A model generated the notes under the pieces. That model saw nothing but the letters and a program-made list of their open reading frames with translations, was not told the origin of the DNA and searched no databases. Made by a program: the position numbers and the translations under genes. This document shows positions 14,711 through 27,430 of a stretch of DNA of 64,000 bases, in pieces. The DNA is from Glandiceps talaboti (Eukaryota; Hemichordata; Enteropneusta; Spengelidae). The stretch lies in the NCBI RefSeq assembly GCF_964340395.1, contig NC_135560.1, positions 9,805,098-9,869,097 on the forward strand, given 5' to 3'. Position 1 is the stretch's first letter; each line of letters starts with the position of its first letter.

Positions 14711-15303
14711 CTGGGCAAAAAATATTGTTCGTTGCTGAAACTTGGGAACTTTCATAAAACAAATAGTTTGCAGTTTCCTTCTGTTTCCTGCAGTTTCTAC
14801 GCTATCCAAACTGTCAACAGAATAAAAATTAGTATGAACTGAAAATATCATACACACTTACACATACACCAAACTTTTTTTTTTACTTTTCAAAAGATTT
14901 TAAGCGATCACCCCATCCTTCTAGATATAGATTTACATGTATATAGATATAGATTTATAGATAAGTTCATAACATCATCTACACATCCCTGTACCAACGT
15001 TTCAATGTTGACATCTGGTCCAAAATGTCCATGCCCTTTTAACTTCATTAATATCTAAAGAGTTAAACATGAATGAACATGCATACAATGCTGTATTACG
15101 TTTTTTTCATCGACCAAATGGTGAGTTAGCTATGATCTGGAAACAATATTTGCACAATATCAAACTAATAAAAGACATCTTAGTATTAAAATTGAATTCG
15201 CAATCATGAGCTAGCAGGGTACAATTTAGTGAGGGTCTACTGTATGACATGTAATATTGAGAAATGAATTGAAAATGGTACTATTTAAGTATGATTAAAA
15301 TAT

Positions 15304-15317
15304 GGGGGGGGGGGGGG
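15304..15317 (+). repeat. Poly-G run (14 G)
   Basis: An uninterrupted guanine run on the plus strand in AT-rich surroundings. Several comparable runs occur in the window: 16992-17009, 17104-17127, 17779-17795, 54357-54371, 57891-57907 and 60466-60485. Confidence 0.95.
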
Positions 15318-15962
15318 TTAACACTAACACCTTATCAGATGTACATCACTAAACAGTAGTACTATTCACAGAACTTTTTTAAAAGTTGTAGCAAAGAGGC
15401 TGCTAAATTTACAACTTTTATCTGAAAATTAATTTTGACTTGAATCCAGAATCCTGAGAAGTATTTTCTAACTTAATAAAAAAAAATCAAGTCTCAAAAA
15501 AAAAATTTCTTTGTATCGTTGACAATCAGACGATGAAAGTGTTTTGAATGCTAATATCTCTTTGACTCGGCTGGACTGTCAAACGCATACTTAATACATG
15601 TTTAATTTCACAAAATTCATCAAATCTCTGAGGAGAATTGCTACTGTTGTGTGGATGAAAGCATACAACCTCTATGGACTGCCATATGAAAAGCCCTTCC
15701 GTGTCACCAGATAAACTGGTGGTGCTTTCTGATCACACTGTCACTCTACATTGTGCTATAGATTGCCGGATGATAATAACAAGATAAAAAGATTCACTCA
15801 TCTATGACCTGTCAATTATCTTCTAATACAATCAACTTTGGAGGTTTTAAAAAAAAAAGTTCAAAGCATTTCATCTCATAAAACAGAAACTTTTTAAAAG
15901 CAGATGTTGAATAAATGCCAAGTTGTTATTCATAGTGGCTTGAGAGAAAAAAAAAGACCTGC

Positions 15963-16030
15963 TAATGTCTTTCCGTTGGAACAATACAAGCAAAAAAAGG
16001 GCAATCATTTGAATGTTTATGATAAAAATG
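15963..16030 (+). repeat. Short dispersed repeat, copy B
   Basis: Second copy of the repeat at 12808-12870, in the same orientation, including tgtctttccgttggaaca and aaaaaaagggca. Confidence 0.6.
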
Positions 16031-16989
16031 CTGGCATGCATGATACATGTCTAAATAAAATGACACGTATAAGACCAATACAATAGCATCTGTTCAGGAA
16101 ACAGGTTAAAAATATAGCCTGAATTAAAACACTGATCGTATGCAGGTAGACCTGGCTAAAAAGAAACACTTGTAACTTTTCCATTGTACAAAACCACTGG
16201 ATAATATTGACTTTCCGTCAGCTGAATATTTAGACCAATTTTTTTCCCCTCTTTTGCATTTGGTTGGAGACATAAAGACAATGTCATGTTTTTTCTCATT
16301 TCAAAGGTTTCCTGGTGATAAAAAATAATCAACTTTTCTTTTGATTCTGTTTTCAGTTGAGATTTCCTCTACTTCTGACCTAAAATACGTGAGACAATAG
16401 TTGGCACCACGGACACAATGAAACAAGGTACCCAATACCATTACTGCAGCTGCTGTGTAGCCTTGAACAATGAAATTTGAACGGTCTGAAAATAAAACCC
16501 AGTCCTGCTTTATGAGCCAACTGTTCAATTATTGACTACATTTGTGCAATTTCCAGCAAGGAAGTGAGGCAACTAATATGATATGCAGAGAGCAGACAGA
16601 CAGACAGTCGGACAGACTCTATTTGTCACATATACATGACACTTTGCATTCTCACCAAAGGTGATGCAACTGTCCGTTTTGTAACATAAACATTTGATTG
16701 CCATGATTAGTCTTTTGATAGCAATATTTTGTCATCATGAAACCACACCTCTCTGTTAAGATTGCTTGTTCTAAATCTAGTTTATTAGTTTGCAATAAAT
16801 TTCTCGAAATTTCACTTTGCCTCGAGGAAAAATCCAAGTAATTTAGAAATTCATCTTGTTTTCCCCGTTCTGTTCTTGATTAAACTGAGTTAATGTAGAA
16901 AACTGAATAATGTGGTTCCGTTCACAAACCTTCCTAGTAATTTTGAAGAAGGAAATTATGTCTAATATTACTGACCTTACAGAAAGGAT

Positions 16990-17340
16990 ATGGGGGGGGG
17001 GGGGGGGGGTATTACAAGGAGAGGAAAAAACAATACAAGGATGTTGCATGAGGAGGGAGATAAACTTAGGAGGGAAGAAAATATGGGATGGGAGACAATA
17101 CACGGGGGGGGGGGGGGGGGGGGGGGGCGTGATAATACATGGGGAGAGTGATAATGCAAAGAGAAAGAAAATATAAGGGGGAATTATAAGGCGAGGGAAG
17201 GACACAATACAAGGGGGAAATACATGGGGAGGGTGATAATGCAAGGGAGGGGGCAAGGAGATTTACAAGGGGGATTGGTACAAGGAAGGGAAGGGAATAA
17301 TGCAAGTGGGGGAAAAACCCAAGGGGGAGGGGTGATGCAA
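16990..17340 (+). repeat. G-rich degenerate repeat with two long G runs
   Basis: Runs of 18 and 24 G are separated by repeated words such as gataatgcaa, acaatacaagg and atggggagg with a spacing of about 30-40 bp. The plus strand has many GGG tracts, so G-quadruplex formation is possible. The proline-rich open frames on the minus strand are artefacts of this composition. Confidence 0.8.
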
Positions 17341-17459
17341 ATTACAATATCATCTGATAAGGGATTTTACCTTGTTGTGTTAACCCTAGCTGTTTATATC
17401 TTTGTACCCAAACTCAAAGATATTCTAGCTATCTTTGAAAGTTTTAATGTCGATGTGCT

Positions 17460-17590
17460 TAATATAGAGGCTGTAAAGGTTGTACATTCCCCAGGGAGTT
17501 GAGGAAGTACACAGGGCCATTGTGCCACTATAGGTCAATACCTGGGGTAAAGCGCCTGAAGCACAGAGTGAAAAAGCACTACATTAAAAT
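17460..17590 (+). mobile_element. SINE-like 3' fragment
   Basis: The sequence around taaagcgcctgaagcacaga and aaaaagcact resembles the 3' part of many tRNA-derived SINEs (taaagcgcttnnngca...aaagcgct). It is preceded by ccattgtgccac and acctgggg, words also typical of the body of such elements. No tRNA-like head is visible upstream, so it is truncated. The call rests on remembered family patterns. Confidence 0.4.
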
Positions 17591-17759
17591 CAACATTCTT
17601 ATTGACTATTCCACAGGTAGATAAAACACCAAGTTCACCTTATATAATCAACGTCACTGAGGTCGGTACACAAGTTTTGTTTCTAGTTATGGTTTTGGTG
17701 GCTACATCCACCATTAAGTATAAACTTTCATTTCCACCCATATGTAACACTAGTCTTAA

Positions 17760-18345
17760 CATGTAAACATTGCAATGTGGGGGGGGGGGGGGGGGAACGA
17801 GGATGGAGATACCTAACATGAAGTAACTTCAATATTCGTCATGTATATGTTTAACAATTCATACAGGAGGGGGGAATTGATACATGGGGAGGAAGACATC
17901 TAAACATGAAGTGACTTCTATATTGGTCCTAACATGTTAACAATTCATATACAGAGGGAGCATGGGGAGGGAGACATCTAACATGGAATAACCTCAATAC
18001 TGGTCTTGTTAACAATCATATGGGAGGGGGGGGAGACATGGGAGGAGGGGGGGGGAAAGACATACAATATGGAGTGACTGCTATACTGTTCCAAACATGT
18101 TAAGAATTCACAGCATGGTAGGGTGAGGGATACAAAGGGAGGGAAGTAACTTCAATACTGATCTTAACAATTCATAGCATGGTGGGGTGGGGGATACAAA
18201 GGGAGGGATGTAACTTCAATACTGGTCTTAACAATTCATAGCACGGTGGGGTGGGGGATACAAAGGGAGGGAAACCTCTAAAAAGATGAAATAACTTCAC
18301 TACTCAGTCTTAATACATGTTAAAAATTCATAGCATGGTGGGGGT
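17760..18345 (+). repeat. G-rich tandem repeat, about 60-100-bp period
   Basis: Copies contain aacatgttaacaattcata, a G-rich block (gggatacaaagggaggga) and taacttcaatactggtctta. Spacing shrinks from about 100 bp at the left to about 62 bp at the right. All G-rich blocks are on the plus strand. Confidence 0.8.
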
Positions 18346-20659
18346 CAATGACAACAGTTTACAGGATGACTAGAAATTAACGCATTAATGATGTACATAA
18401 ATGACATTGGACTTGTAAGATCACCAGGGGGACCATTAAAAGTCATCGGTCTATGACCAACAGATAGTGACAATTTTAAAGTAATGTGGACCGATTCCCT
18501 ACAGACTTGTACATTGGCATTTAAAAGAAGGGACGACTGGACGCTGTATGTGCAATATCTCATAAATATTACATTAGCAAGGCTTTTTATTGCAGGGGGA
18601 TTTTTCGGCACACATATACATACATTATGAAAGCCAAGGTCATGTTCAGGTGCATTAAACAAAGGAGGCAACATAAAATATTAAAAGGCACTTTTCTGTG
18701 ACGTTAATTTCAGAAATGGACTGGGATTAATGCAGTTTTGGAGCACTTGTAATACTTGTAGTTGGATGTACGTTTATTTGACTAAGGCCAGTAATCAAGG
18801 TTAAAGCCATGTCTAGAGGAAAGTGCCATAGGGATACAGAGATGGATTAACTACAACTTACTACACAGAAACATCGTATTTTTTATGCTGATTTGTACAA
18901 CATCAGACATCTGGTTATTAAACACCCCAGCTTTCCACATTACATTTGCTGATGTGATGAATATTCTTTGAAACATACAGAGTGGGAGTTTTTTGGTGAA
19001 GCTAGCCACATTTAAAATTTCCTTTCTTAGTTGGTTTATTTTTGTTACTTTTCTCAAGTTGAAACAACTGACTTCTAGTAAGTCATCAAAAACAGAAATT
19101 TAAACCTGCACTAGCTGTATTAGCTAGGATATTATTTTTCTGACCAGACAACCAACAATATATTCAACTAAAATTGCTAAAATACCAAAAATTAGACACT
19201 GCACATGCCAAGTAGAGGTCTATTTTATCTATTAGTAGTATAGTATAAGTTGAAATTGTGATGCACTGTCAGTGGGGGGGTGCTGATTTTTGGGTTTTTG
19301 GGTGCTGATTTGAGTTGATATATTTCCCCATATACTATGTGTACTGCTACACAAATATGTTTACCAACAGGTAATTCAATACTATATCATGAGTCTAAGT
19401 CATTACTCAGTTTCACAAAACAGTTTCAAAAATATGTTCCTGATGCAACTGCTTTGATGTGAAGACTCTGAGAGAGAAAAGGAGAGAAATTATTCCATAA
19501 AGACTATAGCCACACAGAAAATGATAACAAAAGTTTTAAATTTGTGATCTCGGATATGCACACTACATGTAGTACTGTGCGTATGATGAAGAACTGCTAC
19601 AAAACTGAATCTTTGGCTGGGATACCTTTCTCAGGCTGACCCTGTCATTTTTTCTGTTTCTCATAGCTTTTTCATAGCAACTATGGGTCTGTCAGTCGAT
19701 TTTTAATAAAAAGTAAAAAACAAGAAAATCCTCTTCTTCACATTTGGATTCCTGGTAGCAAGCCCTTTCCCAGCTTCTCTACACATTTGGCATGTTCTCA
19801 GCCTCCCTACTTGAATAACTTCTGTCATGAATGAAATGCTCTCTTCATGAACAAGTGTCGGCATCACCGCCATGACTGTATATGACATTGACAGTCCAGA
19901 TACTTGCTTATTCTTGCCAAAGAGGGCACGGTTACACAAAATATTAGAGGTGAGCAGAAAAAAAATTTGATGTCAGGGCTGAAAATTTGGGTCAATCAGG
20001 TAATGAGAAACAGGATAAAAAAAATAGGATCAACCTCATGGTGTGTCACTCTGAATGTCACGGCCTAGGGGAAAAAACCTAACCTCAAGACACGTGAAAC
20101 CAGCAACTTTGCCAAGGTATGATGGAACTCCGACATGTGTAGCAACAAGACACAAGAGTTAATTTTAGTAGTTACAGTAGCCAGCCCACTGCTTGACATA
20201 TGAATTGTACCAGTAGATCCAACTACTAGCATGTGCTTACCCATCAAAATTAAACCTTACAGATGTTTAATACTAAATGACTCACATATTGAATTACCCA
20301 GTACAGCATGGTTTGTGTGGTGGCAAAAAATAGGGAAGTCCCGTGTGTTTTGTTGATTTACTGGTATCCGATGGATGGTAATACAGGTATCAAAAAGACA
20401 TCGTTACTCTATTTGGCAACATCCTGTCAGCATATGATGAACTATTTAGAATTTTTTTTTAAAAATTTAAAAAATTCTGAATCTATCAATTAAAATTGGG
20501 ACATGTACTTAAATTGTCTGTACAGTTGTTTGAATCTATCAATTACAATTTATGTAGTAAATACTGATTGAAAATAAAAGACTTATTATTTTATCTATTT
20601 TTATCTGTAAACTATTCAAAATACTATGTATGATTGAATGTTTTACTAAAACTACATGA

Positions 20660-21015
20660 CAAATGTGCCAAAGTGGCACAAGCTGAGTTTTATAAACTTT
20701 ATACTCAAGTGAAAATACTTGATTAAACCCTTGACTAAACTATGCTTGTATACTGTTTATGTCAAAGCATGCATTCTATATCATTAAGATTGTTCTGGCA
20801 TTGTTAAAACAGTAGTAGAGATTTCGTAATATTTTTGATACGTATGATAAATTACATCATCGGATCGTTTATGGGTTATATCTAAATACAAGGTTTGAGT
20901 TCAGTCAATTGCAAGTGATAGTTAAGTATGCCTCAGTAAATAGAATACTATGAGTGACTTTTAAATAAGCAGCAAAAAACTCCACCCAAATATGTATGAA
21001 TTCAGCTTGTGCACC
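20660..21015 (+). repeat. Diverged duplication, left copy
   Basis: It shares ordered words with 22990-23275: cacaag(c/t)tgagttt, agtgaaaata, catatgataaatta-like, tgagttcagtcaat, agttaagtatgc, gagtgactt and cagcttgtgc. Spacing is largely preserved, so this is one duplicated block rather than scattered matches. Confidence 0.7.
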
Positions 21016-21582
21016 TTTAAATATTTCCAATACTTAATCCTCTTTAGGGGTATTCGTTTGTACACAAAAACCTACAAGTTGAGAAAATTAGGATTAATCT
21101 TTCATTAAAGGGATACAATCTGTAACTGAGGAACCACTTTTTGACTTTAGTCAGTGTATAAAATGTACTATTCCTATAATACTAAATTTTATTTACTTAT
21201 AAATCTGAGTTTAACTGGGTGTGCTAGAAGTGGTGAAATATGTAAACAAATTGGAAAACGCTCTACTGTATAGTAACTATACATGCTACGATCATCTCCA
21301 CCGTATAGTCAAATGGATTTCTCTAGCAAAGCATTCTGTTCTTACCACCAACAGTTTTAGTTTAATGCTATTGGAGCATTAATATAAACATGATGATGCG
21401 ATAACATCATCACATTTATACTTTCAAACTGGAGGTTGAGTTTGTAGTAAACTGAACAAAGTAACCAATTACGACCACCTGTCAATGTGTGATGGATTAC
21501 TACTAACATGCACTGTTCATCCTTTCCCCAGCAGGAGATTTAGCCAGTATAAAATTTTTTCCATTTGACTATACATGGTGAG

Positions 21583-21753
21583 AGAGAGAAAGAGAGAGAG
21601 AGAGATATCGTAGAGAGATATATCAGAGAGAGATATCGTAGAGAGATTGTCATAAAGAGAGCGAGAGAGAGAGAGAGAGAGAGAGCAAGCAAGAGAGATA
21701 TCGTAGAGAGATATATATCATAGAGAGAGAGAGAGCGAGAGAGAGAGAGAAAG

Positions 21754-21802
<49 letters not shown>

Positions 21803-21809
21803 GATCGTA
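21583..21809. repeat. Compound GA microsatellite
   Basis: GA repeats are interrupted by gatatcgtagagagatat and gagc units, so a simple repeat is mixed with a short tandem unit. The serine/leucine-rich open frames on the minus strand are artefacts. Confidence 0.95.
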
Positions 21810-21949
21810 GAAAACGATAACAACTGCACATAGAGTGATGAGTAGAACTCTGTTTGATATCAAGACTCACTAGAGTATTTTGTAACCTTTTGAACTTGAC
21901 CATGTGATGACATTTGAAAGCAAGCAAGTTAAAGTTGGTCATGACACTA

Positions 21950-22860
21950 CTTGTGAATAAAAATCACCAAGACGCAGAATAAATATACATTTGTTATCTG
22001 TTATGTCAACAACAAGAATAATCAATGGGTAAAGATTTTCTTTTAATGGTGAGTATGCGCATGAAACTACTTTCGAGAAAAATCCATCACCAAGACACTA
22101 CAAAAGGCATAATGTCATCTTTTAAAAACAAGCATAAGTGGGGGTAAAGATTTTTTTAAATTTTCTTTTTAACGCTAAGTTTGGGCCTGACACTACTTAT
22201 GAGTAAAACTCATCAATACGACACAGGAAAAAAGGGCATAGTGTCATCTCTTTAAAAAGAATCATAGGTGGGGTAAAGATTGTTTTATATTTTCTTTTTA
22301 ACGCTAAGTTTGGGCCTGACACTACTTATGAATAAAACTCATCAACACGACGCAGGAAAAACGGCATAGTGTCATCGCTTTAAAAAGAAGCATAGGTGGG
22401 GTAAAGAATTGTTGAAATTTTCTGTTTAATGTTAAGTATGGGCATGAGTCACCTGACACTACTTTGAGTAAAAGTTCTAACAAGATGCTATCAAAGGTAT
22501 GGTGGAATCTGTTATAAATATCAACAAAAGGAACGATAGGTGGGGCGACGATTTTTATATTTTCTTTTCAATGCTGTAAGGCTTTACAACGCTACTTTAA
22601 AAGAGTGAAAACTATCAACACGACACTACCAAAGGTACACTGTCTTCTGTTATGTGAACAAAGAGAATCATAGTTGGGGCAACGATCTTTGATATTTTCT
22701 TCTTCATACTCAGTTTGGGCATGACACCACATGTACTTACAAGTAAAAATTATCAACAAAACACTCTGAAGACTGAGTGTCATCTCTTTGAAAGAATCCC
22801 AAAGTAAGGTAAAGGTCTCTCCTATTTTCTTTTTAATGCTAACTACAGTCACAACAAACA
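21950..22860 (+). repeat. Tandem repeat, about 110-150-bp period, 6-7 copies
   Basis: Each copy carries ggtggggtaaagatt, ttttctttttaacgctaag, ggcctgacactacttatgag and ggcatagtgtcatctcttt in this order. The two central copies (about 22140-22400) are the most alike; the outer ones are diverged. Confidence 0.85.
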
Positions 22861-22989
22861 CCTGTGATTAAAGATGATAACAAAAAGGACTTTTTTGTTG
22901 GGGCAAGGTTATTTCTGTTTGCATTTGAAATGCATTCGACAGTCTGCTTGCCTTTATACATTTACCACAGCAATGACACAAAACCTACT

Positions 22990-23275
22990 TTTAACACAAG
23001 TTGAGTTTGTAAGCTTTCTTTTTTACGAAAGTGAAAATAACATTACAATTGTCTTCTTGTTTCGTTAGAACATTCGATTGCATAGTAGGGAGTCCTCAAT
23101 ATTTTTTATACATATGATAAATTATGTCATTGAATCGTTTATGAGTTACATCTCAATACCTGAGTTCAGTCAATAGTGAGTGATGGTTAAGTATGCTTCA
23201 GTAAGTACAATACTGCGAGTGACTTGCAGCAAAGACTACACCTAAATACATACAAACTCAGCTTGTGCCCCCTTT
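22990..23275 (+). repeat. Diverged duplication, right copy
   Basis: The counterpart of 20660-21015, about 2.3 kb away in direct orientation. The GA microsatellite and the roughly 130-bp tandem array lie between the copies. No coding content is seen. Confidence 0.7.
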
Positions 23276-25062
23276 TACCAGTGGATAATAAACCTGGATT
23301 CTTTCATTTTCATGGTTTATACTTATAAATACATCAACCAAGACAAAAAAAACAACAACACCAAAATCTCAAACGTCACATTCCAGTTCCATTCATCTAT
23401 TGTAGCATCTGTATTTGAACATTTCAAGTCAGTATCCACAATTTAAATGACTTTGCCAACATTTTAAGACATATTCACAATATCAACATTTCTCTGGTAC
23501 AAATCAATATGGAAAAAGGATGTTTTTAGTAAAAAAAAATTGTATCTTTATTAGCTTGGAATCATAACAAATCACCTTTGTTTTGTGAACTAGAGAAAAA
23601 TTTGGCTTTTAATAAATGATTTACCAACATTTTCAGACATTTTCACATTATCTGGGTTTTTTTTCTGGTAAAAATTTAATGCCTTTTATCCTTCTGAGGC
23701 TTGACTTTAATTGTCACCTGTAATCAATGTAAATGATGGATGTATGACATTTTTAGCAAAGAGTCCAATGTCATATGTTTCAGTTACTATAGGTCAGCTG
23801 ATCAAACTCAATGTATAGAATGGGGTAACCGTTTTTTTTTATACCTTTGTTAATTCTCGCACTTTTCTCTGTATACCACTGTTCTATTGCTTTGTGATGA
23901 ATTGCACTTCCTGCACTATAACAATTTAATTGAAACTGATTAAAAACATAACTCAAGCGATAGTTCAGAGGGGAAAATAATTTGTGAACTGTAGTAAGCT
24001 TTTAACATAATGACTAGAATTAATAACTTTTAATAATAACTCGATATGATGACTCTATATTGTTGTCATGTCATCTATATTATGATGATGCTATATGAGC
24101 AGGGTCATTCATAGCTATCATTTATATAGTTGTGTCTTTTAACCTTGTAGCTAAGAATTTTGACAAAAAAATGTCCAGTCAAAAACAGTCAATGCTCATA
24201 TTTGGGTATCTGCAGAACAGCTCCTGTGTTTGCTACATGCTATACTTATGGTAATGTGTTTTGTTGATGTGAAATGCTCCTTAGAAATAAACTGTTCAAA
24301 CTTTTTGCTGATAATTTGTTCAAGAAAATGCCAGCCCATTCTCAGTGAAAATCAAGGAAAAAAAATTAGGGGTCACCATACAAATTATTGAAACAGAGGT
24401 CAAAATGTTAAAAATTATATATAGAATCCAATATGGCCACCGAATACTGTGTTATCTCTACATATAAATAAAAGATTGTTTATTTACTTGAAAACAAGAT
24501 GGTGAAACTACAAATTTCTTTTATTATTTCAAAAGGACCAGAAGCTAGCTTCCACATGGCAAACTTTTGAAAGATTTTGAGAAATTTGATTTTCAGTGAA
24601 ATTCGTCCTGGGGGGCAATCTACCTTAAAATGGTACAATCTGTATAAGGTCCCATTCAACTCAAGTCAATGGACAAAATATGGTAAATAAAACAAAACAC
24701 TAAAATTTATTTAGAATGAAATCGGTGTCAACACAGCATGATAGTATGATAATAGAGGTAGTTCATATGCACATAGATGCTTGGAAATCTATATGTCATT
24801 CTTTCAAATTTCAATTTTTTTTGGTATCCTAAAAAATATGTAATTTTGTCATTTTTTACATCAAAAATTCCAATGTGAACTTTTCCATTTTAACTCTTAT
24901 GATTCATCATATTTAAGAAGTTACGATAAGATTAAGCACATTTCAGTATAAAACAGAATTAACAGCTCCATAGTCCAGAAACTGTAAAGTTACAGTCTCT
25001 GGCCCTTTAACCGACATGCCATGAGGGTCATAAATACATGTAAACCTAACTATTATTTTTAG

Positions 25063-25440
25063 TAAAGTGACCATATGGATGAGGATTCGGTATTTATTTT
25101 GGATTTTTTATTTATTAAACAATTTTATCATGGCTTCCAACTTGACAAATCATTCTGAAATAGCACATGCCAAGACCTTGTTTGTAACTCAAAAAAAAAA
25201 TTACAAAAGATTAATAAATGACTATGTAAAATGTTTGTTACTGCATGTACATACAATAATAAACTTTTTTTTACACATTCTTTAGCTTTTTTTGCAATGT
25301 ATTGAGTTACAAACACAAGACTTTAATAGTCAATGTTGTTTCACATTGATTTTCACATAAGAAGCCATGATAAAACTGTTTTCTATTAACATTAAAAATC
25401 AATATTGAATACCAAAAACCTCATCCATATGGCCACTTTA
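25063..25440. mobile_element. Palindromic MITE (MITE-1), copy 1
   Basis: The left end reads taaagtgaccatatggatga and the right end is its near reverse complement (tcatccatatggccacttta). Inner parts also pair: atggcttccaacttga with ttcacataagaagccat, and tttgtaactcaa with ttgagttacaaac. The whole 378 bp is therefore one imperfect hairpin. There is no transposase. Related copies are at 60601-60892 and 61813-62162. Target-site duplications are not clear by eye. Confidence 0.85.
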
Positions 25441-26396
25441 ATATTATCTGTTTGTTATCTTATAAGAACAACAGTCTCAATAATCACTCTACGCATCATT
25501 GAGGAAAATACATATCAACCATTATATTTTTGTCAAACAGCGCTAAGTACAATGACATTTGAGAAGTTCTTTTGTCTTGTGGCATGTGTTGAAAGAATAG
25601 GATGGTTAGTTTGCAAATAATAATGTGGGTACTCTCAGGAAATTGTTGCTGGGTGTCTTTATGCTGAGAAAGTGAAACTACATCATACAGATATACATAT
25701 ATGCCTGGTTATTTAGCACTCTCGTGGGAATGCGTATTGTGTGCACATGCTTCTGAGGGTGCACTTGTCTATTTTGGGGGGAAGGTTTGACAGTTAGTTC
25801 GTGGGAACCATAAAATACCCTGATATCTACTAATGAGAGTTATTATGATGTTAATTTTGTGACTGAAATTCTGAACAGCATATTGCTCCAGTATGGTTAT
25901 TTTAAGGGGCATGGGAATGTAACATTTAATGGTGGTAGTGCTAGCTACTATTAACATTATCATACATTGAAGGCAATAGCACACACGGGTCACCACACTG
26001 AAATCCGACAATTCTATATCTTTGTACAATGGATGTCAGATTACAATCACAAAATTTAACTACTTATTCATTCATTTAAAAACCGAAATTTTGTGCCTAT
26101 ATCATTGACAACATCAAAACCTTAATACACAGAAAATATTAACAACTTTAATAATCAGGTTATGATCTTAAATAAATATCAAAGTAAACAAAAATATATG
26201 CAAGACAAAGCAGCAAACTTTAGCCTGTCTACAGACAGTGTGTGAAAATATAGCAGAACTATATAGTAGTCTACTTTATCACAAGTCGACCTCAGACGTC
26301 TCAACTAGGACTTAAAAATTTGAAAATTTTTTATCCAAATGTAAGCATACTTTTTCACTCGTCTACATTTTAAGTACTTTAATTTGCATACCGAAA

Positions 26397-26441
26397 CAAC
26401 AACAACAGCAACAACAACAACAACAACAAAAACAACAACAG
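26397..26441. repeat. CAA microsatellite
   Basis: A tract of CAA triplets with a few substitutions. The valine-rich minus-strand frame across it is an artefact. Confidence 0.95.
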
Positions 26442-27286
26442 AGTTCATAATTAGTAAACCTAAAATATTATATTTTCTCTCTGTTTCACTATGTACACTT
26501 TTAGTGGAGGCCATTACATTGAAGTACATGTCAAGTTGACATCTCCTGGTAACTGAAGCAGTAAATTTCAAAAAAAAAAAAAAAAAATTTAAATGCTTTC
26601 TATCCTAAAAATTAGAGATGGTACAGTACTGAGGAACTTATATTACACTTGTGCACCAGTAAACCATTGTACTTGTCCAACCACAGCAGAAGAGTGTCAT
26701 GGCATGAGTAATGTTAATAATTTTGAAATTGGGCTTGATAAATCATGACACGAGAGGCTCTGAGCACAAAAAAGAACAGACAGATGCACCATCATTAGTG
26801 CTCTGAAAGTGAAATGGCAAACACTACTATGTCAATGTCACGTACATTGATCACCATAGCTAGGGAAACCACAATCCCTGAATCAAACACAGTAATCAAT
26901 GATTTTGGGGTTGATTCTTTCCTCTGATGCTACTTTTTTTTCAATTCCCAACAGCACGTCTCAACTGGAATGGAAACGCCACAATGTTTTGCCCACAGCG
27001 GTTTTTCTTATTGACTTATTTTATCTCGTAATTGAAGGAAATATCAGATCATTTTTTTTCCACAAGAATGGCATTTATGGGTATGGGTAAGGTCATTTGG
27101 AATTGCCAAGAGCAATATCGACTGTATCTCATGCTCAATCTGTCCTAAGTTTTGCGCCAGCTGTGATTAAGTTGCACGCAGCATCTGTTCATTTCAAATG
27201 CACAAAACATATAAAAACTAACTGCAGAGAAGTAATACCAGTGATAACTTGATAGCAGACCCCTACTACAGATCCTTGTGTCTTAC

Positions 27287-27430
27287 CTGATAGGGCTAAG
27301 CTGTGATAGGTACCACCGGAAACTCTGTAAATTTGTGTTCCTGGGATTGGTTTGACTTGTGGTGTTAGGACATCATGTTTTCGTGAGCCACAGGGCTTGG
27401 CATGACCCCATACATAGACCTCTCCATTTC
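27287..27430 (-). CDS. RCC1-repeat gene, exon 5 of 5 seen (144 bp)
   Basis: The acceptor is ttcatatcag and the donor GTAAGA. Two entering bases (GA) complete the glycine codon from exon 34511-34635; 47 codons follow and one base is left. The peptide starts NGEVYVWGHAKPCGSRKHD, a canonical VYVWG blade start, and ends IYRVSGGTYHSLALS, where the usual VACG is VSGG. This is the fourth blade in the window. The open frame continues past the donor for about 30 residues without RCC1 character and then stops, so I read that part as intron. The remaining blades (seven are usual) and any C-terminal domain must lie further 3' on the minus strand or outside the window. Confidence 0.92.

Larger units (their letters stand above)
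1..27286. other. No confident gene; intron or 3' flank of the RCC1 gene
   Basis: AT-rich sequence in which only repeats could be supported, apart from the weak candidate exon at 14676-14710. Since exon 27287-27430 ends in a donor, at least part of this stretch must be intron of the same gene. About 2.9-3.25 kb is less AT-rich and carries short open frames on both strands without recognisable motifs. About 14.2-14.5 kb shows two or three faint, highly diverged tandem copies. Confidence 0.6.

Noticed and set aside
16843-17305. Proline-rich minus-strand frames of 60-137 codons.
   Set aside because: They arise from poly-C and C-rich degenerate repeats on the minus strand.
19703-19939. A minus-strand frame of 78 codons with fairly complex composition.
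   Set aside because: No recognisable domain, no convincing acceptor, and it ends in low-complexity residues; not enough to call a gene or exon.
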